From the NCBI RefSeq assembly GCF_040448305.1, contig NZ_CP148752.1:1860001-1924000 (forward strand): DNA of 64,000 nucleotides, written 5' to 3'. The position numbers and the translations under genes are program-made. Positions within the stretch are counted from its first letter, which is position 1. Every line of letters begins with the position of its first letter. The stretch is from Pseudomonas fluorescens (GTDB lineage: Bacteria > Pseudomonadota > Gammaproteobacteria > Pseudomonadales > Pseudomonadaceae). Of this stretch, positions 1-8,715 are shown piece after piece. Below the pieces are notes generated by a model that saw nothing but the letters and a program-made list of their open reading frames with translations, was not told the origin of the DNA and did not search any database.

Positions 1-149
1 CCTGGGCGCTGGAGCTGTGCAAGGTCATGTATGCCACCTACGACGACATCGGCGACTTCGAACAAGGTTTCGAAGCAGTGGTTGAGCCGTTGGGCGGCAT
101 CATCGAAGGCTGGGGAGTGAAGCAGGAGGTACGAGGGCGACTCGCATAA
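1..149 (+). CDS. rraB: RraB-like ribonuclease E inhibitor, 3' end only
   Basis: Partial gene entering from the left edge; the open frame begins at base 3 and gives 48 residues ending in TAA. The tail reads ..YDDIGDFEQGFEAVVEPL followed by GGIIEGWGVKQE, which I recognise as the C-terminal part of the small Pseudomonas RraB-like (regulator of RNase E activity B) proteins; the aromatic GWG near the end is typical of that family. RraB binds RNase E and lowers mRNA decay. The assignment rests on the tail alone, so it is moderate. A strong Rho-independent terminator follows about 30 bases after the stop, so the gene ends its transcript here. Confidence 0.55.
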   Translation, partial: WALELCKVMYATYDDIGDFEQGFEAVVEPLGGIIEGWGVKQEVRGRLA

Positions 150-177
150 CCTTATGAACAGTGACAACCAGCAATGA

Positions 178-209
178 CGGCTGACCTTCGGGTTGGCCGT
201 TTTCATTTT
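178..209 (+). terminator. Rho-independent terminator after rraB-like gene
   Basis: Nine-base-pair stem (CGGCTGACC with GGTTGGCCG, including G-U pairs) around a TTCG tetraloop, followed by TTTTCATTTT. Confidence 0.85.
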
Positions 210-227
210 CGGTCATTGAACTTCGGC

Positions 228-254
228 AAAAAAAAGCCGCCTGGGCAGACGGCT
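228..254 (-). terminator. Possible minus-strand terminator without an obvious gene
   Basis: Read on the minus strand, AGCCGTCT pairs with AGGCGGCT around GCCC and is followed by eight T. On the plus strand the stem has a mismatch and no T tract. No minus-strand gene lies to its right (the next genes run rightward), so it may protect against antisense transcription or end a small RNA arising in 255-517. Nothing else is visible in that stretch. Confidence 0.4.
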
Positions 255-517
255 AAAAGGGAAGTTTGGTGAGCATTTCAGCGAATGCATGGATTATCCG
301 CAGCCATTGCCAGGCAGTGAAATCAACTCTGACTATGCTGGTGATAGGCGATCACAGCGCCTTGCAATGAAGCGGGGGCAATCAGGTTGGGGCATTTGTC
401 GCACAGGATTGGTGCGTTGCGTGCGTCTTGATTATCCAACTGATTGAAATCTAAGCGTTTATGCCGATGGCACGGGCCTTGCGAAGGTCTGGACGTCCGA
501 GTGACAAGGAGTACGGC

Positions 518-1927
518 ATGATCCGCACCTATTTTGATGAGATGTACGATGCCGGTGGCCAGGTCCGCCCGCATTATCGGGAGTTTGCCCGTTGGCTGGC
601 CGAGACGCCTGACGAGCTTTTGGCACAACGGCGACGCGAGGCCGATCTGCTGTTTCATCGCGCCGGGATTACTTTCACGCTCTACGGTGATGAGCAAGGG
701 ACAGAGCGCCTGATTCCCTTCGACACCATCCCCCGTAGTATCCCCGCCAGCGAATGGCGGATAGTCGAGCGCGGCTGCATCCAGCGGGTCAAGGCGTTGA
801 ACATGTTCCTCGCCGACCTTTACCACGAGCAGCGCATCATCAAGGCCGGCATCATTCCGGCCGAGCAGGTGCTGGCCAACGAGCAGTACCAGTTGGCAAT
901 GCAGGGCCTGGATCTGCACCGCGATATCTATTCGCACATCTCCGGCGTCGACCTGGTGCGCGACGGCGACGGCACCTACTACGTGCTCGAAGATAATCTG
1001 CGTACACCGAGCGGTGTCAGCTACATGCTCGAAGACCGCAAGATGATGATGCGCCTGTTCCCCGAGCTGTTCGCGGCGCAACGCATCGCCCCCATCGACC
1101 ACTACCCGAACCTGTTGCTCGATACCCTGAAAAGCTCCAGCCCCATCGACAACCCGAGCGTGGTGGTGCTGACGCCGGGGCGCTTCAATAGCGCGTTCTT
1201 CGAGCATGCGTTTCTTGCGCGGGAAATGGGTGTGGAGCTGGTGGAGGGCGCGGACCTGTTTGTGCGTGACGACAAGGTCTACATGCGCACCACCGACGGG
1301 CCGAAAGCGGTGGACGTGATTTATCGTCGCCTCGACGATGCGTTCCTCGATCCGCTGGCCTTCAACCCGGAGTCGATGCTCGGCGTGCCGGGGCTGCTGT
1401 CGTCCTACCGTTCCGGCAACGTGGTGCTGGCCAATGCCATCGGCACGGGGGTGGCGGACGACAAGTCGGTGTACCCGTTCGTTACCGACATGATCCGTTT
1501 CTACCTCGATGAAGAACCGATCCTGAAGAACGTTCCTACGTGGCAATGTCGTAATCCCTCTGAGCTTTCCCACGTGTTGGCCAATCTTCCAGAACTGGTG
1601 GTCAAGGAAACCCAAGGCTCCGGCGGGTACGGAATGCTGGTGGGGCCGGCAGCGACGGCGGCGGAAATCGAAGCCTTCCGCGCGCGGATCATCGCCAAGC
1701 CCCATGCGTATATCGCGCAACCGACGTTGTCGCTGTCGACCTGTCCGACCTTTGTCGAAAACGGTATTGCACCACGCCACATCGACTTGCGGCCGTTTGT
1801 CCTGTCGGGCCGTGAAACCCGGGTCGTGCCCGGCGGCTTGACCCGCGTCGCCCTGCGCGAAGGCTCCCTGGTGGTCAATTCCTCCCAGGGCGGCGGAACC
1901 AAGGACACCTGGGTGGTCGAGGATTAA
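518..1927 (+). CDS. Circularly permuted ATP-grasp protein (COG2308)
   Basis: 469 aa; start chosen at MIRTYFDEMYDA because AAGGAG sits just upstream (GACAAGGAGTACGGC), although the frame is open further left. Family hallmarks are visible: DLVRDGDGTYYVLEDNLRTP in the middle, a nucleotide-binding glycine stretch VVKETQGSGGYGM, and the C-terminal RHIDLRPFVLSG and VVNSSQGGGTKDTW. Circularly permuted ATP-grasp proteins of this family are predicted amide-bond-forming ligases; the natural substrate is unknown. It is the first gene of a tight operon with an alpha-E protein (12-base gap) and a transglutaminase (4-base overlap), the constant partners of this family, which implies one peptide-modifying pathway. 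Family call is firm; the biochemical role is inference. Confidence 0.9.
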   Translation: MIRTYFDEMYDAGGQVRPHYREFARWLAETPDELLAQRRREADLLFHRAGITFTLYGDEQGTERLIPFDTIPRSIPASEWRIVERGCIQRVKALNMFLADLYHEQRIIKAGIIPAEQVLANEQYQLAMQGLDLHRDIYSHISGVDLVRDGDGTYYVLEDNLRTPSGVSYMLEDRKMMMRLFPELFAAQRIAPIDHYPNLLLDTLKSSSPIDNPSVVVLTPGRFNSAFFEHAFLAREMGVELVEGADLFVRDDKVYMRTTDGPKAVDVIYRRLDDAFLDPLAFNPESMLGVPGLLSSYRSGNVVLANAIGTGVADDKSVYPFVTDMIRFYLDEEPILKNVPTWQCRNPSELSHVLANLPELVVKETQGSGGYGMLVGPAATAAEIEAFRARIIAKPHAYIAQPTLSLSTCPTFVENGIAPRHIDLRPFVLSGRETRVVPGGLTRVALREGSLVVNSSQGGGTKDTWVVED

Positions 1928-1939
1928 AGGAAGCCTGTC

Positions 1940-2890
1940 ATGTTAAGTAGAACTGCCTCGGATTTGTATTGGATGTCGCGTTACCTGGAGCGGGCGGAAA
2001 ACCTCGCACGGATGCTCGACATCAGCTATTCGCTGTCGCTGATGCCGCAGGACGGTCGTGGCGACGGTTTGCACGAACTGGCCATGCCGCTGCTGATCAC
2101 CGGCACCCTGGACGATTATCTGGAGCGCCATGGCGAACTGCATGCCGAGCGGCTGTTGCATTTTTTCGCCCTGGATGCGGCCAACCCGGCGAGCATCTAC
2201 AGCTGCCTCGGTGCCGCTCGGGCCAGCGCCCATGCGGTGCGTGGGCGCATCACCGCGGACATGTGGGAAAACATCAACGCCACCTGGCTGGAAATTCGCG
2301 GCATCGCCGAACAGGGCCTCAGTCGCTACGGCATGAGCCGTTTCTGCGAGTGGATCAAGGAACGTTCCCACCTGTTCCGGGGCGCGTCCTACGGCACCAT
2401 CATGCGTAACGATGCGTTTCGTTTCATTCGTCTGGGGACCTTTATCGAACGGGCGGACAACACCTTGCGCCTGCTCGATGCCCGCTACGAAATGGCCGGC
2501 GATCAGGCCGAAGCGGTCAGCGATGGCACCGCCCATGCGTATTACCAATGGAGCGCATTGTTGCGGGCGTTGTCGTCGTTCGAGGCCTACACGGAAATCT
2601 ACCGCGACGCCCCCGGCGCCCGGCATGTCGCCGAATTGCTGTTGCTGCGGGCCGATGTACCGCGATCCCTGCGCGCCTGCACCGAAGAAATCGACCTGAT
2701 CCTCGCGCAATTGCCGGGGGCCAATGGTCGTCCCGCACAACGCCTGGCGGCAGAAATGGACGCACGCCTGCGCTACACCGGCATCCATGAAATTCTCGAA
2801 GAAGGCCTGCACGCCTGGCTGACCGAGTTCATCCCGCTGGTGCGCCAGTTGGGTAACGCGATTCACAGTTCTTATCTGGAGGCCGCATGA
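1940..2890 (+). CDS. Alpha-E domain protein (DUF403)
   Basis: 316 aa, all-helical. The N-terminus MLSRTASDLYWMSRYLERAEN is the signature opening of the alpha-E (DUF403) family, and the conserved FIERADNTLRLLDARY lies in the second half. Ribosome site AAAGGAAG precedes the ATG. The family has no proven enzymatic activity; it is almost always found between or fused to a circularly permuted ATP-grasp protein and a transglutaminase, as here. The gene overlaps the downstream transglutaminase by ATGA, indicating translational coupling. Function is unknown; a structural or scaffold role in the three-protein system is a guess from context. Confidence 0.9.
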   Translation: MLSRTASDLYWMSRYLERAENLARMLDISYSLSLMPQDGRGDGLHELAMPLLITGTLDDYLERHGELHAERLLHFFALDAANPASIYSCLGAARASAHAVRGRITADMWENINATWLEIRGIAEQGLSRYGMSRFCEWIKERSHLFRGASYGTIMRNDAFRFIRLGTFIERADNTLRLLDARYEMAGDQAEAVSDGTAHAYYQWSALLRALSSFEAYTEIYRDAPGARHVAELLLLRADVPRSLRACTEEIDLILAQLPGANGRPAQRLAAEMDARLRYTGIHEILEEGLHAWLTEFIPLVRQLGNAIHSSYLEAA

Positions 2891-3696
2891 GACTTTCCAT
2901 TAGCCACGAGACCACCTATCACTACGAAGACAAGGTGCGGGCGAGCATCCAGTATCTGCGCCTGACTCCCCACGACAGCGAGCGCCAGCACGTGCTTAGC
3001 TGGCAGCTCGACTTGCCGCGTCCGGTGCGGGCGCAGCTCGATCCGTTCGGCAACATCCTGCATGTGCTGACCATGGACGAGCCCCATGAAGCGATCATTA
3101 TCGGCGCCCGTGGCCAGGTCGATATCGACGAATGGCGTGAGGCCGAACACGAGAGCCAGTCGGCACTGCCGTTTCTGCGCTTCACCCGTTTGACCGAAGC
3201 CGACGCCGCCCTGCGTGCGTTCGCCGAGAAGGAGTGCAAGCAACGCCGCGATCGCACGGCGTTGATCGATCTGATGCATGGCCTCAACCAGCATATGACC
3301 TACACGCCGGGTTCCACGGAAGTGGACACCAGCGCGGCCCAGGCCTTTGCCGGACGCTCCGGCGTGTGTCAGGACCACACCCACGCGTTTCTCGCCTGCA
3401 CCCGCAGCCTGGGCATTCCCGCGCGTTATGTGTCGGGCTATCTGTACAGCGAAAACAGCGAACACCTGGCCAGCCACGCCTGGGCCGAAGCCTGGCTGGA
3501 TGACGCCTGGTACAGCTTCGACGTGACCAATGAACTGGCCCGGCCGGAACGCCACCTGAAGCTGGCGGTGGGCCTGGATTACCTGGATGCCTGCCCGGTG
3601 CGCGGGATGCGCCGGGGTGGCGGGTGTGAGCAGATGCACGCCAAGGTGCTGGTGTCACCGACGCCCGCGCCGGTGATTTCGGTGCAACAGCAGTAA
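2887..3696 (+). CDS. Transglutaminase-family protein (papain-like fold)
   Basis: 269 aa. An N-terminal bacterial transglutaminase-associated beta region (RLSISHETTYHYEDKV) is followed by the catalytic core. The Cys-His-Asp triad is intact: Cys161 in RSGVCQDHTH, His197 in ASHAWAEAW, Asp212 in FDVTNE. No signal peptide is seen, so it is predicted to be cytoplasmic. Members of this group are thought to hydrolyse or transfer peptide or isopeptide bonds. As the third gene of the operon it probably removes or transfers what the ATP-grasp partner adds; this is inferred from conserved neighbourhood. A REP doublet follows the stop. Confidence 0.9.
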   Translation: MRLSISHETTYHYEDKVRASIQYLRLTPHDSERQHVLSWQLDLPRPVRAQLDPFGNILHVLTMDEPHEAIIIGARGQVDIDEWREAEHESQSALPFLRFTRLTEADAALRAFAEKECKQRRDRTALIDLMHGLNQHMTYTPGSTEVDTSAAQAFAGRSGVCQDHTHAFLACTRSLGIPARYVSGYLYSENSEHLASHAWAEAWLDDAWYSFDVTNELARPERHLKLAVGLDYLDACPVRGMRRGGGCEQMHAKVLVSPTPAPVISVQQQ

Positions 3697-3710
3697 AATC
3701 GGGGATACCG

Positions 3711-3806
3711 CTTCGCGAGCAAGCCCGCTCCCACATTTGATCTGCGGCATGCGCACAATTCGCGGTGCACAGCAATTCCAATGTGGGAGCGGGCTTGCTC
3801 GCGAAG
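3711..3806. repeat. REP doublet 1
   Basis: Two inverted arms, CTTCGCGAGCAAGCCCGCTC at the left and its complement at 3781-3806, about 45 bases apart, between convergent genes. Confidence 0.9.
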
Positions 3807-3830
3807 AGGCCGGCCCATGCAGCACAAGAC

Positions 3831-4652
3831 TTAGGGCTTCACCTTGCGCCCAACCATATGCTTCAAATACCCCACCAGCATCTGCAGATCCCCATCCGGC
3901 AACACCTCGGCCGAGAACCCGGGCATTTTCGCCTGCGGCCACTGACGCAAACTCTGTGGATCGCGAATGTAACGCTTGAGGAAGTCCGCACCGAAGTACT
4001 CGGTCGGGTTGTACGGAATATTCAGGTCCGGCCCGAATTGCGCGTCCCCGGCGCCATTGAGTCGATGGCAGGCCAGGCAGTTCTTCTGGAACATCGCAAA
4101 TCCCTTGTTCACCGGATCATCAGCCTTCAACGCCGGATCGGGCAGCAGGGCAGGGAAGCGCTCGGCTACGGGCGCCAGGCGTTTGATGCTCGCCACCTGG
4201 AACGGCCATTGTTCGGGGCTGATATTGCCGGCCTGCGGATTGCTCCAGACCAGATAGAACGGCCCGGCGCCTGGCTTGCCTTCCGATAGCGGTGGCCAGG
4301 GTTTGGCCGGATCTTCAATCGCCAGCCACGCCTGTGCCCCTTGGGTATTGAGCAACGGCGCCGCGGTCATTTCGGCGGCAAAACCATCCAGGGCCACGGC
4401 TTGCAGGTGGTCCTCAGGCTTGATGCCGGTCAGCAGCGCGGACAGCGGCACGGCGCGGTAACTCATGTCCCGCTTGTAGGAAACGTCGTTGCTGATGTCG
4501 ATGGTTTGAACCTGAGGATGCTTGAGCAATTGCTCGGTCTGCCAGGTGCGACTGTTCGCGCCCAGCTCCAGGTTCAGCTGTGCGGCATACAGGGGCGAGC
4601 CGAACAGCATGGCCCCGAGCAGAATGAGCATTTTCAAGTGATCGCCGTCCAT
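3831..4652 (-). CDS. Periplasmic c-type cytochrome with N-terminal sulfite-oxidase-like domain
   Basis: About 273 aa. It starts with a signal peptide (MLILLGAMLFGSPLYAA) cleaved before QLNLELG. The N-terminal half resembles the oxidoreductase molybdopterin-type fold (YRAVPLSALLTGI ... GFAAEM) but carries no recognisable cofactor cysteine. The C-terminal half has one haem-binding motif CLACH followed by a likely axial Met in KMPGF. Role: single-haem electron carrier in the periplasm; the partner is not evident. Start is uncertain: ATG at 4652 or at 4631, neither with a good ribosome site. The frame remains open further upstream but that part is not signal-like. Confidence 0.75.
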   Translation of the reverse strand: MDGDHLKMLILLGAMLFGSPLYAAQLNLELGANSRTWQTEQLLKHPQVQTIDISNDVSYKRDMSYRAVPLSALLTGIKPEDHLQAVALDGFAAEMTAAPLLNTQGAQAWLAIEDPAKPWPPLSEGKPGAGPFYLVWSNPQAGNISPEQWPFQVASIKRLAPVAERFPALLPDPALKADDPVNKGFAMFQKNCLACHRLNGAGDAQFGPDLNIPYNPTEYFGADFLKRYIRDPQSLRQWPQAKMPGFSAEVLPDGDLQMLVGYLKHMVGRKVKP

Positions 4653-4763
4653 GTCGTGCAAGTGCCGCAAAGATTGGCACAGCCACGCTGGCCCGGGTAG
4701 CGGGCCAGTCACATTTTGAGAGTGGCAATTCAAAAACTGTGACGCCGTATCTTTTAGACGCGA

Positions 4764-4859
4764 CTAGCCGATGACCTTGGTCAGGTTCGGCAATATCAAC
4801 AACAGCGTGGTGGCGAAAAGGATGAGCCCGGCTTGACGTACTTTCGATTGTTTGAACAT
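4764..4859 (-). CDS. Small single-pass membrane protein, 31 aa
   Basis: 31 codons starting MFKQSKVRQAG, with a preceding AAGGCGG seven bases from the ATG. A short basic N-terminus is followed by one hydrophobic helix (LILFATTLLLILP) and a polar tail, the form of a small inner-membrane peptide. It lies about 110 bases upstream of the cytochrome gene on the same strand. I recall identical-length peptides annotated as hypothetical in related Pseudomonas; no function is known. Base composition and the ribosome site argue for a real gene. Confidence 0.55.
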   Translation of the reverse strand: MFKQSKVRQAGLILFATTLLLILPNLTKVIG

Positions 4860-5245
4860 GGCTTGACCGCCTTTTTTGTTATTTCCTGATGCCTGCCCGC
4901 ATAGCTCCATGATGGCAGCGCGTTGCACTTCCTGTAGTGACGAGTGCCTCGGCAAAACCCGACGACAACTTCGTACAAGTTCACCTTAGAGCCCGCGTTA
5001 AGCTTGGCTTAGATCCATTTCGTATGGGAATCTTGCGATTTGCTTTAAAAAAGGCATGAGGCCTATTGCCAGCTTCTTTGGCGCCCGTTGGCTAGACAGC
5101 TTGGTGTCCTGAGCGGTAGCTGACTACCGTCCGTCTGAGCGTGAGCGTCAACGTCTGTGAGCGCTGCGGTCATTGAATCAAACGCGGCTCGGGCCAAGAG
5201 TGGGCACTCAGTATTTACCCACCTGCACTGTGGTTCGAGGACGTC
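4860..5245. other. Intergenic region upstream of the beta-oxidation operon
   Basis: 386 bases between divergent genes. It must hold promoters for both sides, but I see no convincing operator, RNA gene or repeat. AT-rich patches lie near 4980-5060. Confidence 0.5.
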
Positions 5246-6451
5246 ATGACCCAAGCATTGATTTTCGACGCGTTACGCACGCCCCGTGGCAAAGGCAAGG
5301 CCGATGGCGCCTTGCATAGCGTCAAACCGGTGAACCTTGTTGCCGGTTTGCTTACGGCGCTGCAACAGCGCACAGCGCTGGACACCAGCCAGGTCGATGA
5401 TGTGGTGCTCGGCTGCGTGACACCGATTGGCGATCAAGGTTCCGACATCGCCAAGACCGCCGCTCAAGTGGCCGATTGGGATGTCAGTGTGGCGGGAGTC
5501 CAGATCAATCGGTTCTGCGCTTCGGGGCTGGAGGCCGTGAACCTCGGCGCGATGAAAGTGCGTTCAGGCTTCGAAGACCTGGTGGTGGTCGGTGGTGTCG
5601 AGTCGATGTCCCGGGTGCCGATGGGCAGCGATGGCGGGGCCTGGGCGCTGGACCCGGCGACCAACCTGCACAGTCAATTCACGCCACAGGGCGTGGGTGC
5701 CGACCTGATCGCCACCCTTGAAGGCTTCAGTCGTCAGGATGTCGATGCCTATGCCCTGCATTCACAGCAAAAGGCTGCGCGGGCGCGGGCCGACGGTTCG
5801 TTCAACAAGTCGCTGGTGCCGGTGCAGGACCAGAACGGCATCATCCTGCTCGATCACGATGAATTCATCCGCGCCGAATCGACCCTGGAAGGCCTGGGCA
5901 AGCTCAAGCCGAGTTTCGAGATGATCGGGCAGATGGGCTTCGATGCCACCGCGCTGCGGGTCTACAGCCATGTCGAGCGGATCAACCATGTGCACACCCC
6001 CGGCAACAGTTCCGGGATAGTCGATGGCGCGGCGCTGATGCTCATCGGCTCCGAAGCCAAGGGCCGGGCACTGGGCTTGCAACCACGGGCGCGGATTGTC
6101 GCCACGGCAGTCACCAGCACCGATCCGACCATCATGCTCACCGGCCCCGCGCCGGCGACCCGCAAGGCGCTGGCCAAGGCCGGGCTGCGGGTCGAAGACA
6201 TCGATCTGTTCGAGGTCAACGAGGCGTTCGCGTCGGTGGTGTTGAAATTCATCAAGGACATGGCCGTCGATCCGGACAAGGTCAATGTCAACGGCGGCTC
6301 AATCGCCATGGGCCACCCGCTGGGCGCCACCGGTTGCGCCATTCTCGGCACGCTGCTCGATGAACTGGAGGCCCGACGCCTGCGTTACGGCCTCGCGACC
6401 CTGTGTGTCGGTGGCGGCATGGGCATTGCCACCATCATCGAACGCCTCTGA
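5246..6451 (+). CDS. Acetyl-CoA C-acyltransferase (thiolase), beta-oxidation
   Basis: 401 aa, full-length thiolase. The active-site nucleophile Cys is in NRFCASGLEAV, the second motif is NEAFASVV, the His is in GGSIAMGHPLGATG and the second Cys in LCVGGGMG. It cleaves 3-ketoacyl-CoA with CoA to acetyl-CoA and a shortened acyl-CoA. GAGGAC precedes the ATG. The next gene, 24 bases downstream, is a FadJ/FadB-like bifunctional enzyme, so the two form a two-subunit degradative complex. It differs from the PHB thiolase at 15120 in sequence and context. It is not the housekeeping fadBA pair by gene order (thiolase comes first), so it is likely a paralogous or chain-length-specific set. Confidence 0.92.
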   Translation: MTQALIFDALRTPRGKGKADGALHSVKPVNLVAGLLTALQQRTALDTSQVDDVVLGCVTPIGDQGSDIAKTAAQVADWDVSVAGVQINRFCASGLEAVNLGAMKVRSGFEDLVVVGGVESMSRVPMGSDGGAWALDPATNLHSQFTPQGVGADLIATLEGFSRQDVDAYALHSQQKAARARADGSFNKSLVPVQDQNGIILLDHDEFIRAESTLEGLGKLKPSFEMIGQMGFDATALRVYSHVERINHVHTPGNSSGIVDGAALMLIGSEAKGRALGLQPRARIVATAVTSTDPTIMLTGPAPATRKALAKAGLRVEDIDLFEVNEAFASVVLKFIKDMAVDPDKVNVNGGSIAMGHPLGATGCAILGTLLDELEARRLRYGLATLCVGGGMGIATIIERL

Positions 6452-6475
6452 GCCCGGACTTCAAGGAACCCAGTT

Positions 6476-8620
6476 ATGAACGAAGCCATTCGTTACGAAA
6501 AAGGCCAGGACCAGATCGTCGTCCTGACCATCGACATGCCCGGCCAGAGCGCCAACACCATGAACGCGGTGTACCGCGAAGCCATGGCTGACTGCGTTGC
6601 GCGCCTGGTGGCCGACAAGGACAGCATCGCCGGTGTGATCATCACCTCGGCCAAGAAGACTTTCTTCGCAGGCGGCGACCTCAATGAACTGATCAAGGTC
6701 GGCAAACCCCAGGCCAAGGCCTTCTACGACATGGTGCTGAGCCTCAAGGGCCAGTTGCGCACCCTGGAAACCCTCGGTAAGCCAGTGGTCGCGGCGATCA
6801 ATGGCGCTGCATTGGGCGGCGGCTGGGAAATCTGCCTGGCCTGCCATCATCGCGTGGCGCTGGACAACCCGTCGGTGCAACTCGGCCTGCCGGAAGTCAC
6901 CCTCGGCCTGCTGCCGGGCGGCGGAGGCGTGGTGCGCATGGTGCGCATGCTCGGCCTAGAAAAAGCCCTGCCTTATCTGCTTGAAGGCAAGAAGGTACGG
7001 CCACAACAAGCGCTGCAGGCAGGATTGATCGATGCGCTGGCGAGCGATCATGAAGACCTGTTGGCCAAGGCGCGGGCGTGGGTTCTGGCCAATCCGGTGG
7101 CGGTGCAGCGCTGGGACGTGAAGGGCTACCAGATACCGGGCGGCACACCGTCTAACCCGAAAGTCGCGCAGATGCTGGCGATTGCGCCGTCGATCCTGCG
7201 CAGTAAAACCCAGGGCACGATGCCCGCACCGGAGAAAATCCTCTGTGCGGCGGTCGAGGGCGCCCAGGTGGATTTCGATACAGCGCACCTGATCGAAACC
7301 CGCTACTTCACCGAACTGACCACTGGCCAGGTCTCGAAAAACCTGATCGGTACCTTCTGGTTCCAGCTCAACGAAATCAATGCCGGCGGCTCGCGGCCTC
7401 AAGGTTTTGCGCCTTATATCACCCGCAAGGTTGGCGTGCTCGGTGCCGGGATGATGGGCGCCGGTATCGCGTTTGTCAGCGCGTCGGCCGGGATCGAGGT
7501 GGTGCTCAAGGACATCAGCCTTGCGGCGGCGGAGAAGGGCAAGGCGCATTCGGCGGCGTTGCTGGACAAGAAAGTCGCTCGCGGACAAATGAGCATCGAG
7601 CAACGCGACATCGTTCTGTCACGCATTCAAACCAGCGAAAGCGATGCCGACCTGGCCGGTTGCGACTTGATCATCGAGGCCGTGTTCGAGGATCGAGCCT
7701 TGAAGGCCAAGGTCTCGTTGGCGGCGCAGAAGGTCGTCGGCGCGGACGCCGTGATCGCCTCCAACACATCGACCCTGCCGATCAGCGGCCTGGCCTGTGC
7801 CGTGCCCGACCAGAGCAAGTTCATCGGCCTGCATTTTTTCAGCCCCGTGGAAAAAATGCCGCTGGTGGAAATCATCAAGGGCGCCAACACCAGCGACGAA
7901 ACCCTGGCCCGCGGCTTCGATTACGTCCTGCAAATCAAGAAAACCCCGATTGTGGTCAACGACAGCCGCGGCTTCTTTACCTCAAGGGTGTTCGGCACCT
8001 TCACCAATGAAGGCATTGCTATGCTGGGCGAGGGCGTAAGCGCGGCGATGATCGAGACTGAAGCGCGCAAGGCCGGCATGCCGGTAGGGCCGCTGGCGAT
8101 CTCTGACGAAGTGTCCCTCAGCCTGATGAACCATATCCGTCTGCAAACCGCCAAAGACCTGCAAGCAGAAGGCAAGCCGCTGACAGAACATCCGGCATTT
8201 GCCGTGATTGACTTGCTGCTCAATGAGTTCAAGCGTCCGGGCAAGGCTGGCGGTGGAGGTTTCTACGAGTATCCGGCGGGCGGCCAGAAACACCTGTGGC
8301 CTGAGTTGAAAACCCGCTTCGAGAAAGCCGACGGGCAGATCTCGCCCAAGGACGTGCGTGATCGCCTGCTGTTCGTGCAAGCCATCGAAACAGTGCGCTG
8401 TGTGGAGGAGGGCGTGTTGACCTCGACGGCCGATGCCAACGTTGGCTCGATCTTCGGCATCGGTTTCGCCGCCTGGACCGGCGGTGCGCTGCAGTTCATC
8501 AACCAGTACGGCGTGCAGGACTTCGTTGCCCGCGCCCAGTATCTGGCCACGCAGTATGGCGAGCGGTTCGCGCCTCCCGCGTTGCTGCTGGAGAAGGCCG
8601 CCAAAGGGGAGGCGTTCTAA
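6476..8620 (+). CDS. Bifunctional enoyl-CoA hydratase / 3-hydroxyacyl-CoA dehydrogenase (FadJ-like)
   Basis: 714 aa. The N-terminal crotonase domain has the oxyanion loop NGAALGGGWEICLACHHRVA and a catalytic Glu in LGLPEVTLGLLPGGGG. The central NAD-binding Rossmann domain begins KVGVLGAGMMGAGIAF near residue 320 and includes HFFSPVEKMPLVEII. Two C-terminal dehydrogenase domains follow. It hydrates trans-2-enoyl-CoA and oxidises the 3-hydroxy product with NAD. AAGGAA precedes the ATG. It works with the thiolase immediately upstream in the same operon. Confidence 0.93.
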   Translation: MNEAIRYEKGQDQIVVLTIDMPGQSANTMNAVYREAMADCVARLVADKDSIAGVIITSAKKTFFAGGDLNELIKVGKPQAKAFYDMVLSLKGQLRTLETLGKPVVAAINGAALGGGWEICLACHHRVALDNPSVQLGLPEVTLGLLPGGGGVVRMVRMLGLEKALPYLLEGKKVRPQQALQAGLIDALASDHEDLLAKARAWVLANPVAVQRWDVKGYQIPGGTPSNPKVAQMLAIAPSILRSKTQGTMPAPEKILCAAVEGAQVDFDTAHLIETRYFTELTTGQVSKNLIGTFWFQLNEINAGGSRPQGFAPYITRKVGVLGAGMMGAGIAFVSASAGIEVVLKDISLAAAEKGKAHSAALLDKKVARGQMSIEQRDIVLSRIQTSESDADLAGCDLIIEAVFEDRALKAKVSLAAQKVVGADAVIASNTSTLPISGLACAVPDQSKFIGLHFFSPVEKMPLVEIIKGANTSDETLARGFDYVLQIKKTPIVVNDSRGFFTSRVFGTFTNEGIAMLGEGVSAAMIETEARKAGMPVGPLAISDEVSLSLMNHIRLQTAKDLQAEGKPLTEHPAFAVIDLLLNEFKRPGKAGGGGFYEYPAGGQKHLWPELKTRFEKADGQISPKDVRDRLLFVQAIETVRCVEEGVLTSTADANVGSIFGIGFAAWTGGALQFINQYGVQDFVARAQYLATQYGERFAPPALLLEKAAKGEAF

Positions 8621-8715
8621 GGGAGAGATGATGCATTTCGGGGCTTGCCTTGACACAGCGTTTCAAGGCAGGCTCTGGGGTGTGCATTATTCCCATCACG
8701 TGTCAGGTATTTTTT

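Noticed and set aside
323..1780. 485-codon antisense frame over the ATP-grasp gene
   Set aside because: Shadow of codon bias; the sense protein has all family motifs.
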